Of a stretch of DNA of 30,551 nt, positions 1 to 8,192 are shown in pieces. Below the pieces are notes generated by a model. The model had not been told where the DNA came from and searched no databases. It saw only the letters and a program-made list of their open reading frames with translations. The DNA lies in NCBI GenBank assembly GCA_003978075.1, contig QOAM01000004.1:1-30551 (forward strand). The letters are read 5' to 3'. This DNA is from Thermodesulfatator sp. Its GTDB lineage: Bacteria; Desulfobacterota; Thermodesulfobacteria; Thermodesulfobacteriales; Thermodesulfobacteriaceae. Each line of letters starts with the position of its first letter. Position 1 is the stretch's first letter. The translations under genes were made by a program, and so were the position numbers.

Positions 1-68
1 GTATCGTCGGGTTCCACTCCGATGAGCTTCCTCGTCATGTACACCCTGATGGGAGCGTTCGTGTCCAT
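1..68 (-). CDS. CBS-domain protein, N-terminal fragment cut by window edge
   Basis: An ATG on the minus strand at 68 opens a frame of 22 residues that reaches the window edge. Residues 10-22 read VYMTRKLIGVEPDD, the usual first strand and helix of a CBS domain ('xxMTxxxxxVxPDD'). CBS pairs bind adenosyl nucleotides and regulate partner proteins; the partner is outside the window. A GGTGGTGG purine run directly precedes the ATG, and an AT-rich TTATATA lies about 35 bases upstream; both look archaeal in style. Codons (ACG, AGG, GAA) differ from those used in the rest of the window. Only the motif supports the call. Confidence 0.45.
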   Translation of the reverse strand, partial: MDTNAPIRVYMTRKLIGVEPDD

Positions 69-112
69 ACCACCACCCAAAAAGAAAATGGGGTGCCATC
101 GTATATAACGTT

Positions 113-238
113 TCACAGATGAACCGTCTTAACGTCGAAGCCGTCTTCGCGGAGCTTGACGTAGAATGCCGTTTCGTTTGGGATTTCGGTGTATTCCGCC
201 GGATGGTAGAGTTCCAGCGTCGAGGAGACCACCGCGAA
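113..238 (-). pseudogene. C-terminal tail of an unidentified minus-strand protein
   Basis: The minus strand from about 238 to the TGA at 113 encodes a protein-like tail ending in ETAFYVKLREDGFDVKTVHL. Beyond about 240 the same frame is simply the antisense of ispA, so no body for this protein exists here. It is 45 bases upstream of the CBS gene and in the same direction, as in an operon. All glutamates are GAA and threonine is mainly ACG, unlike neighbouring genes, which prefer GAG and ACC. It is either a gene remnant at a recombination point or half of a gene at a false contig join. I do not recognise the family. A 39-residue gene starting at a GTG is possible but less likely. Confidence 0.35.
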
Positions 239-241
239 TAG

Positions 242-1150
242 ACCGTCCCTCTGGAGGAGAAGGAGCTTAAGGAGCTTCTCGGCCGACTGCGAGAGAGGAT
301 AGACCGGAGGCTTACGGAGCTTCTTCCGGAAAGAGAGGAGCCCGGGGGCCGGGTCATCTCCGCCATGCGTTATAGTCTTTTTGCCGGGGGCAAGCGCCTG
401 CGGCCCATCCTCTGTCTCCTTGCGGCTGAGGCCGTAGGGGGAAAGCCCCAGGAACTTCTGACCTTCGCCTGCGGGCTGGAATGTCTCCACACCTATTCCC
501 TTATCCACGACGATCTTCCGGCCATGGACGACGACGATCTACGCCGGGGGCGTCCTACCTGCCATCGGGCCTTTGACGAGGCCACAGCCATCCTCGCCGG
601 AGACGGCCTTCAGGCCTTGGCCTTCGAGTGTTTCACCCATCCGGAGCTCCGGGCCCGGGTGCCGGCTGAACGCCTGCTTGCGGCCATTCATCTGGTGGCC
701 CGGGCCGCAGGTATCCACGGGATGGTGGTGGGCCAGATGGCGGATCTCCTGGCCGAGGGTCGCCTCATCTCTTTAGAGGAGCTGCAGTACATCCACCGAA
801 ACAAGACCGCGGCCCTCATCGAGGCCTCGGTGGTGAGCGGAGGGCTTCTGGCCGGGGCAGAGGAGCCGGTGCTTGCGGCCCTGCGGACCTACGGGGCCTC
901 CCTGGGGCTGGCCTTCCAGATCGTGGACGACCTCCTGGATGTAACCGGAGACGAAAAAGAGCTAGGGAAGCCCGTGGGCTCGGATGAGCGCCGGGGCAAG
1001 GCCACCTACCCGGCCTTGGTAGGGCTTTCCAAGGCCCGCGAGCAGGCCCAGGCCCTGGTGGAGGAGGCCTGTGCCGCCCTTTCTGGCCTAGGTCCTGCGG
1101 CTGAACCCCTGCGCGCCCTTGCCCTTTTCGTGCTTACCCGTAAAAATTGA
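242..1150 (+). CDS. ispA: (2E,6E)-farnesyl / geranylgeranyl diphosphate synthase, 5' end incomplete
   Basis: A trans-type polyprenyl diphosphate synthase that condenses IPP with allylic diphosphates in the cytosol. Seen: GGKRLRP (IPP binding), the first Asp-rich motif DDLPAMDDDD and the second DDLLDVTGD, in the right order, and an ordinary C-terminus. Homology to the family begins at about 242 (helix A, rich in Glu and Leu), 41 residues before the first ATG at 365, giving about 302 residues, close to the usual 295. Yet between the in-frame TAG at 239-241 and the ATG at 365 there is no ATG, GTG or TTG; only CTG at 251 and 287. So either CTG 251 is used, the first helix is lost, or the true start was replaced by the foreign-looking segment 1-240. 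The 3' end is almost joined to dxs, which starts 5 bases after its stop. Confidence 0.85.
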   Translation, partial: TVPLEEKELKELLGRLRERIDRRLTELLPEREEPGGRVISAMRYSLFAGGKRLRPILCLLAAEAVGGKPQELLTFACGLECLHTYSLIHDDLPAMDDDDLRRGRPTCHRAFDEATAILAGDGLQALAFECFTHPELRARVPAERLLAAIHLVARAAGIHGMVVGQMADLLAEGRLISLEELQYIHRNKTAALIEASVVSGGLLAGAEEPVLAALRTYGASLGLAFQIVDDLLDVTGDEKELGKPVGSDERRGKATYPALVGLSKAREQAQALVEEACAALSGLGPAAEPLRALALFVLTRKN

Positions 1151-1155
1151 TCTCT

Positions 1156-3024
1156 ATGAGCCGCATCCTCGAGCGCGTGAACGATCCCCGGGATCTCAAG
1201 GCCCTCTCCCTCAAGGAGCTCCGTAAGCTGGCCGCGGAGATCCGGGAGATCATTGTGGAGACCGTGGCCCGCAACGGAGGTCACCTGGCCCCCAACCTAG
1301 GGGCGGTGGAGCTGACCCTGGCCCTGCACTACGTCTTCGAGTCCCCCCGGGATCGCCTGGTCTGGGATGTAGGACACCAGTGCTATACCCACAAGCTGGT
1401 CACCGGTCGCCGGGAGCGTTTTCACACCCTGCGGCAATACGGGGGAATCGCCGGCTTCCCCAAGCGGGCCGAAAGCCCCCACGACATCGTGGAGACCGGA
1501 CACTCCAGCACCTCCATCTCCTATGGCCTGGGCCTGGCGGTGGGGATCCGGCTTCTCCAGAAGGAAGGACGGACCGTCGTGATCATCGGCGACGGTTCCA
1601 TGACTGCGGGGATGGCCTTCGAGGGTCTCAACAACGCCGGACACCTTCGAGAGGACCTCATCGTTATCCTGAACGACAACGAGATGTCCATCTCCCCCAA
1701 TGTGGGGGCGCTTTCTTCCTTTCTTTCCCGGCGCATGACCGGGCGTCTGGCCCGGCGCCTGCGCAAGGACATCGAACACCTGGCGGAAAAACTCCCCAAG
1801 GGGGAACAGCTTCTCTATCTTTTGCGCAAGAGCGAGGGCCTCCTCAAGAGCGCCCTCACCCCGGGCATGCTCTTCGAGGCCCTGGGCTTTGAGTACATCG
1901 GCCCGGTGGACGGCCACGATCTCGAGGGGTTAATCAAGCTCTTCCACAACCTTAAGGAAATGCGCGGCCCCCTCCTGGTACATGTCCTCACCAAGAAGGG
2001 TAAAGGCTACCCCCCGGCGGAGGCCGATCCGGAAACCTTCCACGGCATCGGTCCCTTTGACCCTGCCAGTGGCCGCCCCTTAAAAGAAGAAGGCCCCCCT
2101 TCCTACACCGCGGTCTTTTCCCGGACCATGTTGCGCCTGGCGGAAATGGAGCCCCGCTTGGTAGCCATCACCGCGGCTATGCCTACGGGTACCGGCCTCA
2201 AGGCCTTTGGGGAACGCTTTCCGGAGCGTTTTTTTGATGTGGGCATCTGCGAACAGCACGCGGTGACCTTTGCCGCCGGGCTGGCCCTGGAAGGCCTGCT
2301 TCCGGTCTGCGCCATTTATTCCACCTTCCTTCAGCGGGCCTTTGACCAGCTCATCCACGATGTAGCTCTTCCCCGGGTCCATGTGGTCTTCGCCGTGGAC
2401 CGGGGAGGGATCGTGGGAGAGGACGGTCCCACCCACCAGGGGCAGTTCGACCTCTCCTATCTGCGTCTCATCCCCCATTTCACGGTGATGGCCCCGGCCG
2501 ACGAGAACGAGCTCCAGCACATGCTCTACACCGCGCTCGAGCTCCCCGGGCCGGTGGCCGTGCGTTATCCGCGGGGGGCCGGGGTGGGCGTGCCGCTCGA
2601 GGTGGAATTCCGCAAGATCCCTTACGGAAAGGCGGAGATCCTCCGCGAAGGGCGAGACCTCACCATCCTGGCCATCGGAAACATGGTCCATCCGTCTTTG
2701 GCCGCGGCGGAGATCCTGGAAAAGGAGGGTATTTCGGCGTCGGTGGTCAATGCCCGCTTCGTAAAGCCCCTGGACCAGGAACTGATCTGTGATCTGGCCA
2801 GCCAGACCGGCCGCCTCCTCACCGTGGAGGAGAACACCCTCCTCGGGGGCTTCGGCTCTGCGGTGGCCGAATGCCTAACCGATCATGGCCTCTCCGTCCA
2901 TCTGCGACGCCTGGGACTCCCGGACCTTTTTATCGAGCACGGATCCCCGGCCGTCCTGCGCGAAAAATACGGGCTCGTCCCCTCGGCCATCGCCTCTGCA
3001 GCCCGCGAACTTTTTTCTTGTTGA
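1156..3024 (+). CDS. dxs: 1-deoxy-D-xylulose-5-phosphate synthase
   Basis: Thiamine-diphosphate enzyme joining pyruvate and glyceraldehyde-3-phosphate to DXP, the entry to the MEP isoprenoid pathway and a precursor of thiamine and pyridoxal phosphate. Seen: GGHLAPNLG near the N-terminus, GHQCYTHK, the ThDP motif GDGSMTAGMAFEGLNNAG followed by NDNEMSIS, then in the pyrimidine domain EQHAVTFAAGLA and DRGGIVGEDGPTHQG, and a C-terminal transketolase domain. At 622 residues it is full length. ATG 1156 is preferred over the in-frame TTG at 1147, since the family starts just before the ILERVNDP segment; neither has a strong ribosome site. It lies right after ispA, a common pairing, and is probably co-transcribed with it. 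Confidence 0.96.
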   Translation: MSRILERVNDPRDLKALSLKELRKLAAEIREIIVETVARNGGHLAPNLGAVELTLALHYVFESPRDRLVWDVGHQCYTHKLVTGRRERFHTLRQYGGIAGFPKRAESPHDIVETGHSSTSISYGLGLAVGIRLLQKEGRTVVIIGDGSMTAGMAFEGLNNAGHLREDLIVILNDNEMSISPNVGALSSFLSRRMTGRLARRLRKDIEHLAEKLPKGEQLLYLLRKSEGLLKSALTPGMLFEALGFEYIGPVDGHDLEGLIKLFHNLKEMRGPLLVHVLTKKGKGYPPAEADPETFHGIGPFDPASGRPLKEEGPPSYTAVFSRTMLRLAEMEPRLVAITAAMPTGTGLKAFGERFPERFFDVGICEQHAVTFAAGLALEGLLPVCAIYSTFLQRAFDQLIHDVALPRVHVVFAVDRGGIVGEDGPTHQGQFDLSYLRLIPHFTVMAPADENELQHMLYTALELPGPVAVRYPRGAGVGVPLEVEFRKIPYGKAEILREGRDLTILAIGNMVHPSLAAAEILEKEGISASVVNARFVKPLDQELICDLASQTGRLLTVEENTLLGGFGSAVAECLTDHGLSVHLRRLGLPDLFIEHGSPAVLREKYGLVPSAIASAARELFSC

Positions 3025-3091
3025 AGGGGCCTCCAAGAGGATTATTAAACTCAAAAGATCCGTGATGTTCATGAGATTCCGATACTAAATT

Positions 3092-4141
3092 ATGGAGGCC
3101 ATGGAAAAGGGCCCTTTACCCCTCATACTTCTCACCATGGGGTGCCCGGCAGGGGTGGGACCGGATGTAATCCTGGCCGGGGCTAAGGAACTTTCCCGCC
3201 TCCCGGCCCGCCTCCTCGTCTTAGGAGATGCGCAAGTGCTCTCCGAGCGGGCCAAGACCCTCGGCCTTTTTCCCTCTTTCAGACTGGTAAAGGCTCCGGA
3301 GGAGGCCCAAGCCGGGAGCCTGAACCTTCTTCCTCTTTCCGAGCTTTCTGTTTCCCCGGGGAGGCCCGTCTTGGAGGGCTTCCAGGCCATGGTGCGTTAT
3401 ATCCGCGAAGGGGTAAAACTCTGTCTGGAGGGACGGGCGGCGGCCCTGGTCACCGGCCCCATCTCCAAGGAAGGGCTGGCTGCCATAGGGGAACCCTATC
3501 CCGGACACACGGAAATGCTCGCCGCCCTGACCGGGGCCCCGGAGGTGGCCATGGCCTTCTGGGGAGAGCGCCTCCGGGTGGTCCTGGCCACCACCCATCT
3601 TTCCCTGAGAAAGGTCCTGGAAAGCCTTACGCCGCAGGTCCTCCTTCGGGTGGCCCGGCTGGCCTATCGCTTTCTCACCCAGGACCTGGGCCTAGAAAGA
3701 CCGCGTCTGGCGCTGGCCGCCCTCAACCCCCATGCCGGGGAAGGAGGGCTCTTCGGAGACGAAGAAATTCGGATCCTCCAGCCGGCGATAAAGGAGGCCC
3801 AAAAAGAGGGGCTTCCCCTTCAGGGTCCCTTTCCCGCGGACAGCCTCTTTTTCCGCGCCGCCTCCGGAGAATTCGACCTGGTGGTGGCCCTCTACCACGA
3901 CCAGGGACTCATCCCCTTCAAGCTCCTCCATTTCCGGGACGGGGTCAATGTGACCCTGGGGCTTCCCCTCGTGCGCACCTCCGTGGACCACGGCACGGGC
4001 TACGCCATCGCCGGAAGCGGTCAGGCCGACCCTACCAGCCTCATAGCAGCGGTGCGCCTAGCCCTCCGAATGGCCAGGCGCAGGCTTCCCCGGCCTCAAG
4101 CTCCAAGCGATCCGGACTCCCCATGCACACAGAAAGCATGA
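3092..4141 (+). CDS. pdxA: 4-hydroxythreonine-4-phosphate dehydrogenase
   Basis: NAD-dependent oxidation of 4-phosphohydroxy-L-threonine, whose product condenses with DXP (PdxJ) to give pyridoxine phosphate. Seen: TMGCPAGVGPDV at the N-terminus, TGPISKEGL, the metal-site PGHTEML, NPHAGEGGLFGDEE, YHDQGLIPFK and VDHGTGYAIAGSG, carrying the family's metal-binding histidines. It is 349 residues; the family usually ends about 15-20 residues earlier, so the last segment looks like read-on. The stop lies 101 bases inside the convergent treT gene. Start: ATG 3092 or ATG 3101; the GGAGG at 3094-3098 is too close to 3101 to be decisive. It follows dxs after 67 bases and likely shares its transcript. 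Confidence 0.94.
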   Translation: MEAMEKGPLPLILLTMGCPAGVGPDVILAGAKELSRLPARLLVLGDAQVLSERAKTLGLFPSFRLVKAPEEAQAGSLNLLPLSELSVSPGRPVLEGFQAMVRYIREGVKLCLEGRAAALVTGPISKEGLAAIGEPYPGHTEMLAALTGAPEVAMAFWGERLRVVLATTHLSLRKVLESLTPQVLLRVARLAYRFLTQDLGLERPRLALAALNPHAGEGGLFGDEEIRILQPAIKEAQKEGLPLQGPFPADSLFFRAASGEFDLVVALYHDQGLIPFKLLHFRDGVNVTLGLPLVRTSVDHGTGYAIAGSGQADPTSLIAAVRLALRMARRRLPRPQAPSDPDSPCTQKA

Positions 4142-5342
4142 GGGCCAGATAATCCCGCACATGGCGGGTGATGAGAAAATTCTGACGCACGAATTCCCGG
4201 GCCTTGTGGCCCATTTCCCGACGCTTGCTCTCGTAAAAAAGGAGGTAGCGGATGCGCAGAGCCGCCCCTTCCGGGGTGTTCACCAAAAAACCCGTGTGGT
4301 GATTGACCACCTGGACCCGGATGCCTCCCGTGGCCCCGCCGATCACGGGTTTACCTTTCCACATGGCCTCGGTCACCGTGAGGCCGAAGCCTTCCCTTAG
4401 GGATTTTTGAATGACTAAATCTGCGGCCCGCTGGAGGGCGTTCACCGTGCGATGGGCCGTAGGGGGAAGCTTGAAAACGTAGATGTTGGGCTTACCCCGG
4501 GCCGCCTGGACCACCTCCTGATAGACCCGGTCTCCCTCGGGATCGTCGGCTGCGCCGCCTCCAGCCAGTACCATTTGGAAAGAGACGAATTTCTGGGCCA
4601 GCTCCGCCGCTCGTATGACCCCCAAGGGGTCTTTAAAGGGATCAAAACGGGAGATCTGCACCACCATGGGCTGGGAGGCGTCCAGCCCTAGCTCCCGATA
4701 GACCTCAAAGATCTCCTCCGGGCTGAGTTCCCGATTCTTCTCGGAAAAGGGGTCAATGCTCGGGGGGATGACGAACTGGGGATGCGGCAAGGGTTGACTG
4801 AATTCCGGGATGGAAAAGATGCTGGCCTGATAAGAAACCACCACTTTCTCCAGAAAACGCCACACCGGATAAAAGGGGCGAGAAAGATCGATGTGGCAGC
4901 GCCAGATCCAGTAGCCCTTTCTCTGGGAGACATACTTGATGAGGTAGGCCGGCTGGGGGTCGTGAATGATCACGAAATCAGCCTCGCGGAGCTTCTTTTC
5001 CAGGCGTTCGGCCTCCCGACGGTTGTTCTCCTCATAAATCTGAAAGTGCTCCTCGGTTAAGGAGACTCGGTGTCCCTGGAGGGCATGGTGAAAACTCTTG
5101 GTCACCTCAAAGAATTCCGGAGGCCCTTCGATAACCTCCCAGGAGACCTCAAGGCCCAGGGCCTGCATGAGGGGGACCATGGAGTGCAGGATCTCGGCCA
5201 CTCCCCCTCCGTAGGCCGTGGAATTTACATGCACGATGTGGGCCCCCCGCAGACGTCCGGCCAGGGCCTGCATCTGATGGATAATCTCCGAACCCGCTAC
5301 CTGGGCGTAGCGCTCAAGAAGCTCTTCCGCTTTCTCGCTCAT
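4041..5342 (-). CDS. treT: TreT-type trehalose synthase (GT4 glycosyltransferase)
   Basis: Resembles the trehalose glycosyltransferring synthases that transfer glucose from a nucleotide sugar onto glucose to form trehalose directly. Seen: HVNSTAYGGGVAEILHSM near residue 40, typical of this branch, a nucleotide-binding segment VVQISRFDPFKDPLGVI, and the GT4 E-x7-E signature in REGFGLTVTEAMWKGKPVIG. At 433 residues it is slightly long: the last 20 or so residues, after the natural RDYLALML end, overlap pdxA. ATG 5342 lies 29 bases inside the upstream DUF5752-type gene, with GGTGAG about 8 bases ahead. Last gene of the aspS operon. A retaining trehalose phosphorylase of the same fold cannot be excluded, so donor and direction of reaction are inferred. 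Confidence 0.8.
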   Translation of the reverse strand: MSEKAEELLERYAQVAGSEIIHQMQALAGRLRGAHIVHVNSTAYGGGVAEILHSMVPLMQALGLEVSWEVIEGPPEFFEVTKSFHHALQGHRVSLTEEHFQIYEENNRREAERLEKKLREADFVIIHDPQPAYLIKYVSQRKGYWIWRCHIDLSRPFYPVWRFLEKVVVSYQASIFSIPEFSQPLPHPQFVIPPSIDPFSEKNRELSPEEIFEVYRELGLDASQPMVVQISRFDPFKDPLGVIRAAELAQKFVSFQMVLAGGGAADDPEGDRVYQEVVQAARGKPNIYVFKLPPTAHRTVNALQRAADLVIQKSLREGFGLTVTEAMWKGKPVIGGATGGIRVQVVNHHTGFLVNTPEGAALRIRYLLFYESKRREMGHKAREFVRQNFLITRHVRDYLALMLSVCMGSPDRLELEAGEACAWPFGGLGAPLL

Positions 5343-6033
5343 ATTGTTTTCTCACCGCATGGAGTCGGGCACAAAAGATCTGGATATGCCGGATCAAAAA
5401 GTCCTTGATCTCGTAGAGGGAGAGGAAGAAGGGGTCTATGCGGGAGATGAGATCGTAAAGAGGACGGAACTCCGGGGGAAACTTGCGCAACCACTCCCGA
5501 AAATCGTCAAGTCCTTGGGGATGCCGCCTCCGCGCGTCTATGAAATGGTAAAAGACGCTTCCTGGAGAAAGGATCTCCAGGATCTCGGCGATCTCCTGAG
5601 GCCAGGTGAGACGAATCCCGGTATCGAAGATTATCAACTGGCTTTTCACGAAATAGAAGGGGTTTTCGGCCTTGCGCCAGCCCAGGTGCTCGTCTTCAAA
5701 GATCCTTTCTTGAAGATGGAGGATTAAGGCCTCCCGCAGATCCTCGATGGAGGAGTATTCGTGGGGGGTGATGAGGTTCAGGCGCTCGGCCAGGATCCGG
5801 TCGCGCAGGTCCTGGTGGACCCAGGCGGCGAAATCGTTGTGGAACTCGGGGTGATCAAAGGAAGGGCGCAGATGTCGAGCCCAGAAATGATGATAAATGC
5901 AAGCCGGCTCGATGTGCTTGAGCTTTTCCGCCAGCTCGGCCAAGGTGTAGGCCTTTTCTCCAGTGGAGACGGAGACCAGCACACAATCTTTGACTACGAA
6001 GGGCCCGGGGTGCTGGAAGTTTTTTTCTGCCAC
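5314..6033 (-). CDS. DUF5752-like protein with two tandem copies of one domain
   Basis: A 239-residue soluble protein with no catalytic motif I recognise. It shows an internal duplication. Copy 1 (about 11-109) and copy 2 (about 125-217) align: PFVVKDCVLV with PFYFVKSQLI, CIYHHF with VFYHFI, FAAWV with FREWL, and the closing helix EALILHLQ with DFLIRHIQ. From memory this resembles DUF5752, a family found beside trehalose-type glycosyltransferases; that assignment is unverified. GTG 6033 is chosen because GGAGGAG lies just upstream; it overlaps the end of the trehalose-phosphate synthase by 40 bases and the next gene by 29, so the three are very likely translated together. Role unknown; the context suggests a subunit or regulator of trehalose synthesis. 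Confidence 0.7.
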   Translation of the reverse strand: MAEKNFQHPGPFVVKDCVLVSVSTGEKAYTLAELAEKLKHIEPACIYHHFWARHLRPSFDHPEFHNDFAAWVHQDLRDRILAERLNLITPHEYSSIEDLREALILHLQERIFEDEHLGWRKAENPFYFVKSQLIIFDTGIRLTWPQEIAEILEILSPGSVFYHFIDARRRHPQGLDDFREWLRKFPPEFRPLYDLISRIDPFFLSLYEIKDFLIRHIQIFCARLHAVRKQYERESGRAS

Positions 6034-8192
6034 AGCTCCTCCAGAAAGCGCCGGGCCTCCGCCACCCCTTCCAGGCGGAAGCGGGCCCGCGTAAGTCCAT
6101 AACCGATTTTTACCGTAAAACTTTCCGGAGGCAAGGCCTCAAAAAGATATTCGTCCGTCCAGTCGTCTCCCATGGCCAGGATGAAATCATAGTCCCCCTC
6201 GGCCAACAGCCGACGGGCTATCACCCCCTTGTTGATCTCCCGGGGTTTGATTTCCAATACCTTACGGCCCTCAAGCACCATGAGCCCTAGAGGTTGGACC
6301 AGGTCCAAGAGGGCCTCCTTAAGCTCGTGGGCCCGCATCTCCCCTAACTCCGACTCCGCCAGACGGTAATGCCAGACCAGGCTATAGGGCTTTTCCTCCA
6401 CAAAGGCCCCGGGCGTGCGGTCGGCGTAAAGCTCGAGAATGGGCCGCACGGTCTCCTTCCACTCGTTACTGTAATCGCCGGTGAGCTGCCAAGTGGAATC
6501 CTCGCGGATAAAGACCCCGTGTTCCGCCACCAGGGTAAGGGGCAAATCTCCAAACCATTTTCCCAGGATCTCCGGGGCCCGCCCGCTGATAAGGACCACC
6601 CGGGCTATGCGGGCCAGGCGGGAGAGGAGATCCCGCAGGGCGGCATCCGGGGCAGCCCTTTCCGGACGAGAGACAAAGCCCGTGAGGGTCCCGTCGTAGT
6701 CGAGAAAGAAGATGGGCCTTTCGGCCTGCACAAAGGCCAGGAGGAGCTCTTCTCGAGAGCCTCCTACCAGCTGATGGGAAACAAAGGTCTCCTGCAACTT
6801 GCGGATCTCCTCCAAGGCAGCCAGAAACTCCCGGGTCCAGCGGTGGACGTCGTAGCGGCGGAGGCGCTCCTTCATCCGCCGGTTGCGTTCTATCTTTTCG
6901 TCTCGGGGGAGGGAGAGGGCCTCGCGCAGGGTGGTCACCAGCTCCTCTTGGCTGAAAGGATTGACCAATAGGGCCTCGGAGAGCTCCGCCGCGGCCCCTG
7001 CCATCTCGGAAAGGACAAGTACCCCGCGATCTTCCGGCACAGTGGCCACATATTCCTTGGCGATAAGATTCATCCCGTCGCGCAGGGGGGTCACCAGGGC
7101 CACCTCCGCCCTCCAGTAAAGGGCCGCCAGCTCGGGAAAGCTTAGGCTCCGATAGAGATAGTGCACCGGGGTCCAGCTCAAGGTCCCGAACCGACCGTTA
7201 ATTCGGCCAATAAGCTGGTCCACCTCGCTCTTGAGCTCCTGGTAGTGTTCCACCTCCGTACGAGAGGGAACCCCTACCAGGACCAGCACCACCTGCTCCC
7301 GCCATTCCGGATAGCGTTCAAGGAAGACCTCATAGGCCCGAAGCCTCTGAGGGATGCCCTTGGTGTAATCCAGACGATCCACGGAAAGGATGAGGCGCCG
7401 GTCCCCCACCTCCTGCCGCAGGGCCTCGATCCGGGCCTGCACCTCCGGATCCTCGGCCGCCCGAGCGAACTTAAAATAATCGATACTGATGGGAAAGACC
7501 TCCACCTTTACCGCCCGGGTCTCTGTGGTCACCAGTCCCAACTGGTGTTCGTAGCCCAGAAGGCGGCGGAGACTGCTCAAGAAGTGCCGCGCGTACTCGT
7601 AGGTGTGAAAACCGATGAGGTCCGCTCCTAAAAGGCCTTCCAGGATCTCCCGGCGCCAGGGAAGGACGCGAAAGACCTCGTAGGAAGGAAAGGGGATGTG
7701 CAGGAAGAAGCCGATGGTAGCCCGGGGAAGGAGCTTCCGAAGGAGGCCCGGTACTAGGAAGAGCTGGTAGTCATGCACCCACACCACGGCCTCCTCGTCG
7801 GCCAACTCGGCCACGGTTTCCGCGTAACGCCGATTGACCTGCCGATAACCCTCCCAGTAATCCGGGTCAAAGACCGTGTACTGAAGAAAATAGTGACAGA
7901 GGGGCCAGAGGGTGCGATTGGCAAAACCGTGATAGAAGGTCTCGATCTCCTGGCGGGAAAGGCAGACGGGGTGGCAACCCAGGGCCTGAAGTTCTCTAGC
8001 CACCTCTTCTTTGTTTCCGGAAAACTCCTCCGAGGGAAGCCCCGGCCAGCCCACCCAGAGGATCTTCTCCGTGGAGATGGAGGAGAGGGCCGTGGCCAGC
8101 CCCCCCACGCTGGGCTTAAAGGAGAAACCTTCCTCGGTGCGCGTGACGCTTACCGGGAGGCGGTTGGCTACCAGGACGAACTTAGCCCCCAC
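5994..8192 (-). CDS. otsA-otsB fusion: Bifunctional trehalose-6-phosphate synthase / phosphatase
   Basis: A fused enzyme of 732 residues. The first two thirds (about 1-470) form a GT20 trehalose-6-phosphate synthase: LVANRLPV, GGLATAL, WVHDYQLFLVPGLLR, FFLHIPFP, RLDYTKGIPQRL and LRDGMNLIAKEYVA. The last third is a HAD phosphatase: FFLDYDGTLTGF (catalytic DxDGT), VLISGRAP, AEHGVFIRE, EINKG and the metal-binding GDDWTDEYLF. It makes trehalose-6-phosphate from a nucleotide sugar and glucose-6-phosphate and then dephosphorylates it. Both sites look intact. The start is GTG 8192, with GGAGGA four bases ahead, inside the aspS end (11-base overlap). Fusions of this order are common in eukaryotes and in some bacteria, in contrast to the separate E. 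coli genes. Confidence 0.93.
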   Translation of the reverse strand: MGAKFVLVANRLPVSVTRTEEGFSFKPSVGGLATALSSISTEKILWVGWPGLPSEEFSGNKEEVARELQALGCHPVCLSRQEIETFYHGFANRTLWPLCHYFLQYTVFDPDYWEGYRQVNRRYAETVAELADEEAVVWVHDYQLFLVPGLLRKLLPRATIGFFLHIPFPSYEVFRVLPWRREILEGLLGADLIGFHTYEYARHFLSSLRRLLGYEHQLGLVTTETRAVKVEVFPISIDYFKFARAAEDPEVQARIEALRQEVGDRRLILSVDRLDYTKGIPQRLRAYEVFLERYPEWREQVVLVLVGVPSRTEVEHYQELKSEVDQLIGRINGRFGTLSWTPVHYLYRSLSFPELAALYWRAEVALVTPLRDGMNLIAKEYVATVPEDRGVLVLSEMAGAAAELSEALLVNPFSQEELVTTLREALSLPRDEKIERNRRMKERLRRYDVHRWTREFLAALEEIRKLQETFVSHQLVGGSREELLLAFVQAERPIFFLDYDGTLTGFVSRPERAAPDAALRDLLSRLARIARVVLISGRAPEILGKWFGDLPLTLVAEHGVFIREDSTWQLTGDYSNEWKETVRPILELYADRTPGAFVEEKPYSLVWHYRLAESELGEMRAHELKEALLDLVQPLGLMVLEGRKVLEIKPREINKGVIARRLLAEGDYDFILAMGDDWTDEYLFEALPPESFTVKIGYGLTRARFRLEGVAEARRFLEELWQKKTSSTPGPS

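Noticed and set aside
1297..1917. 206-codon minus-strand frame
   Set aside because: Antisense of dxs, explained by GC-rich codon bias.
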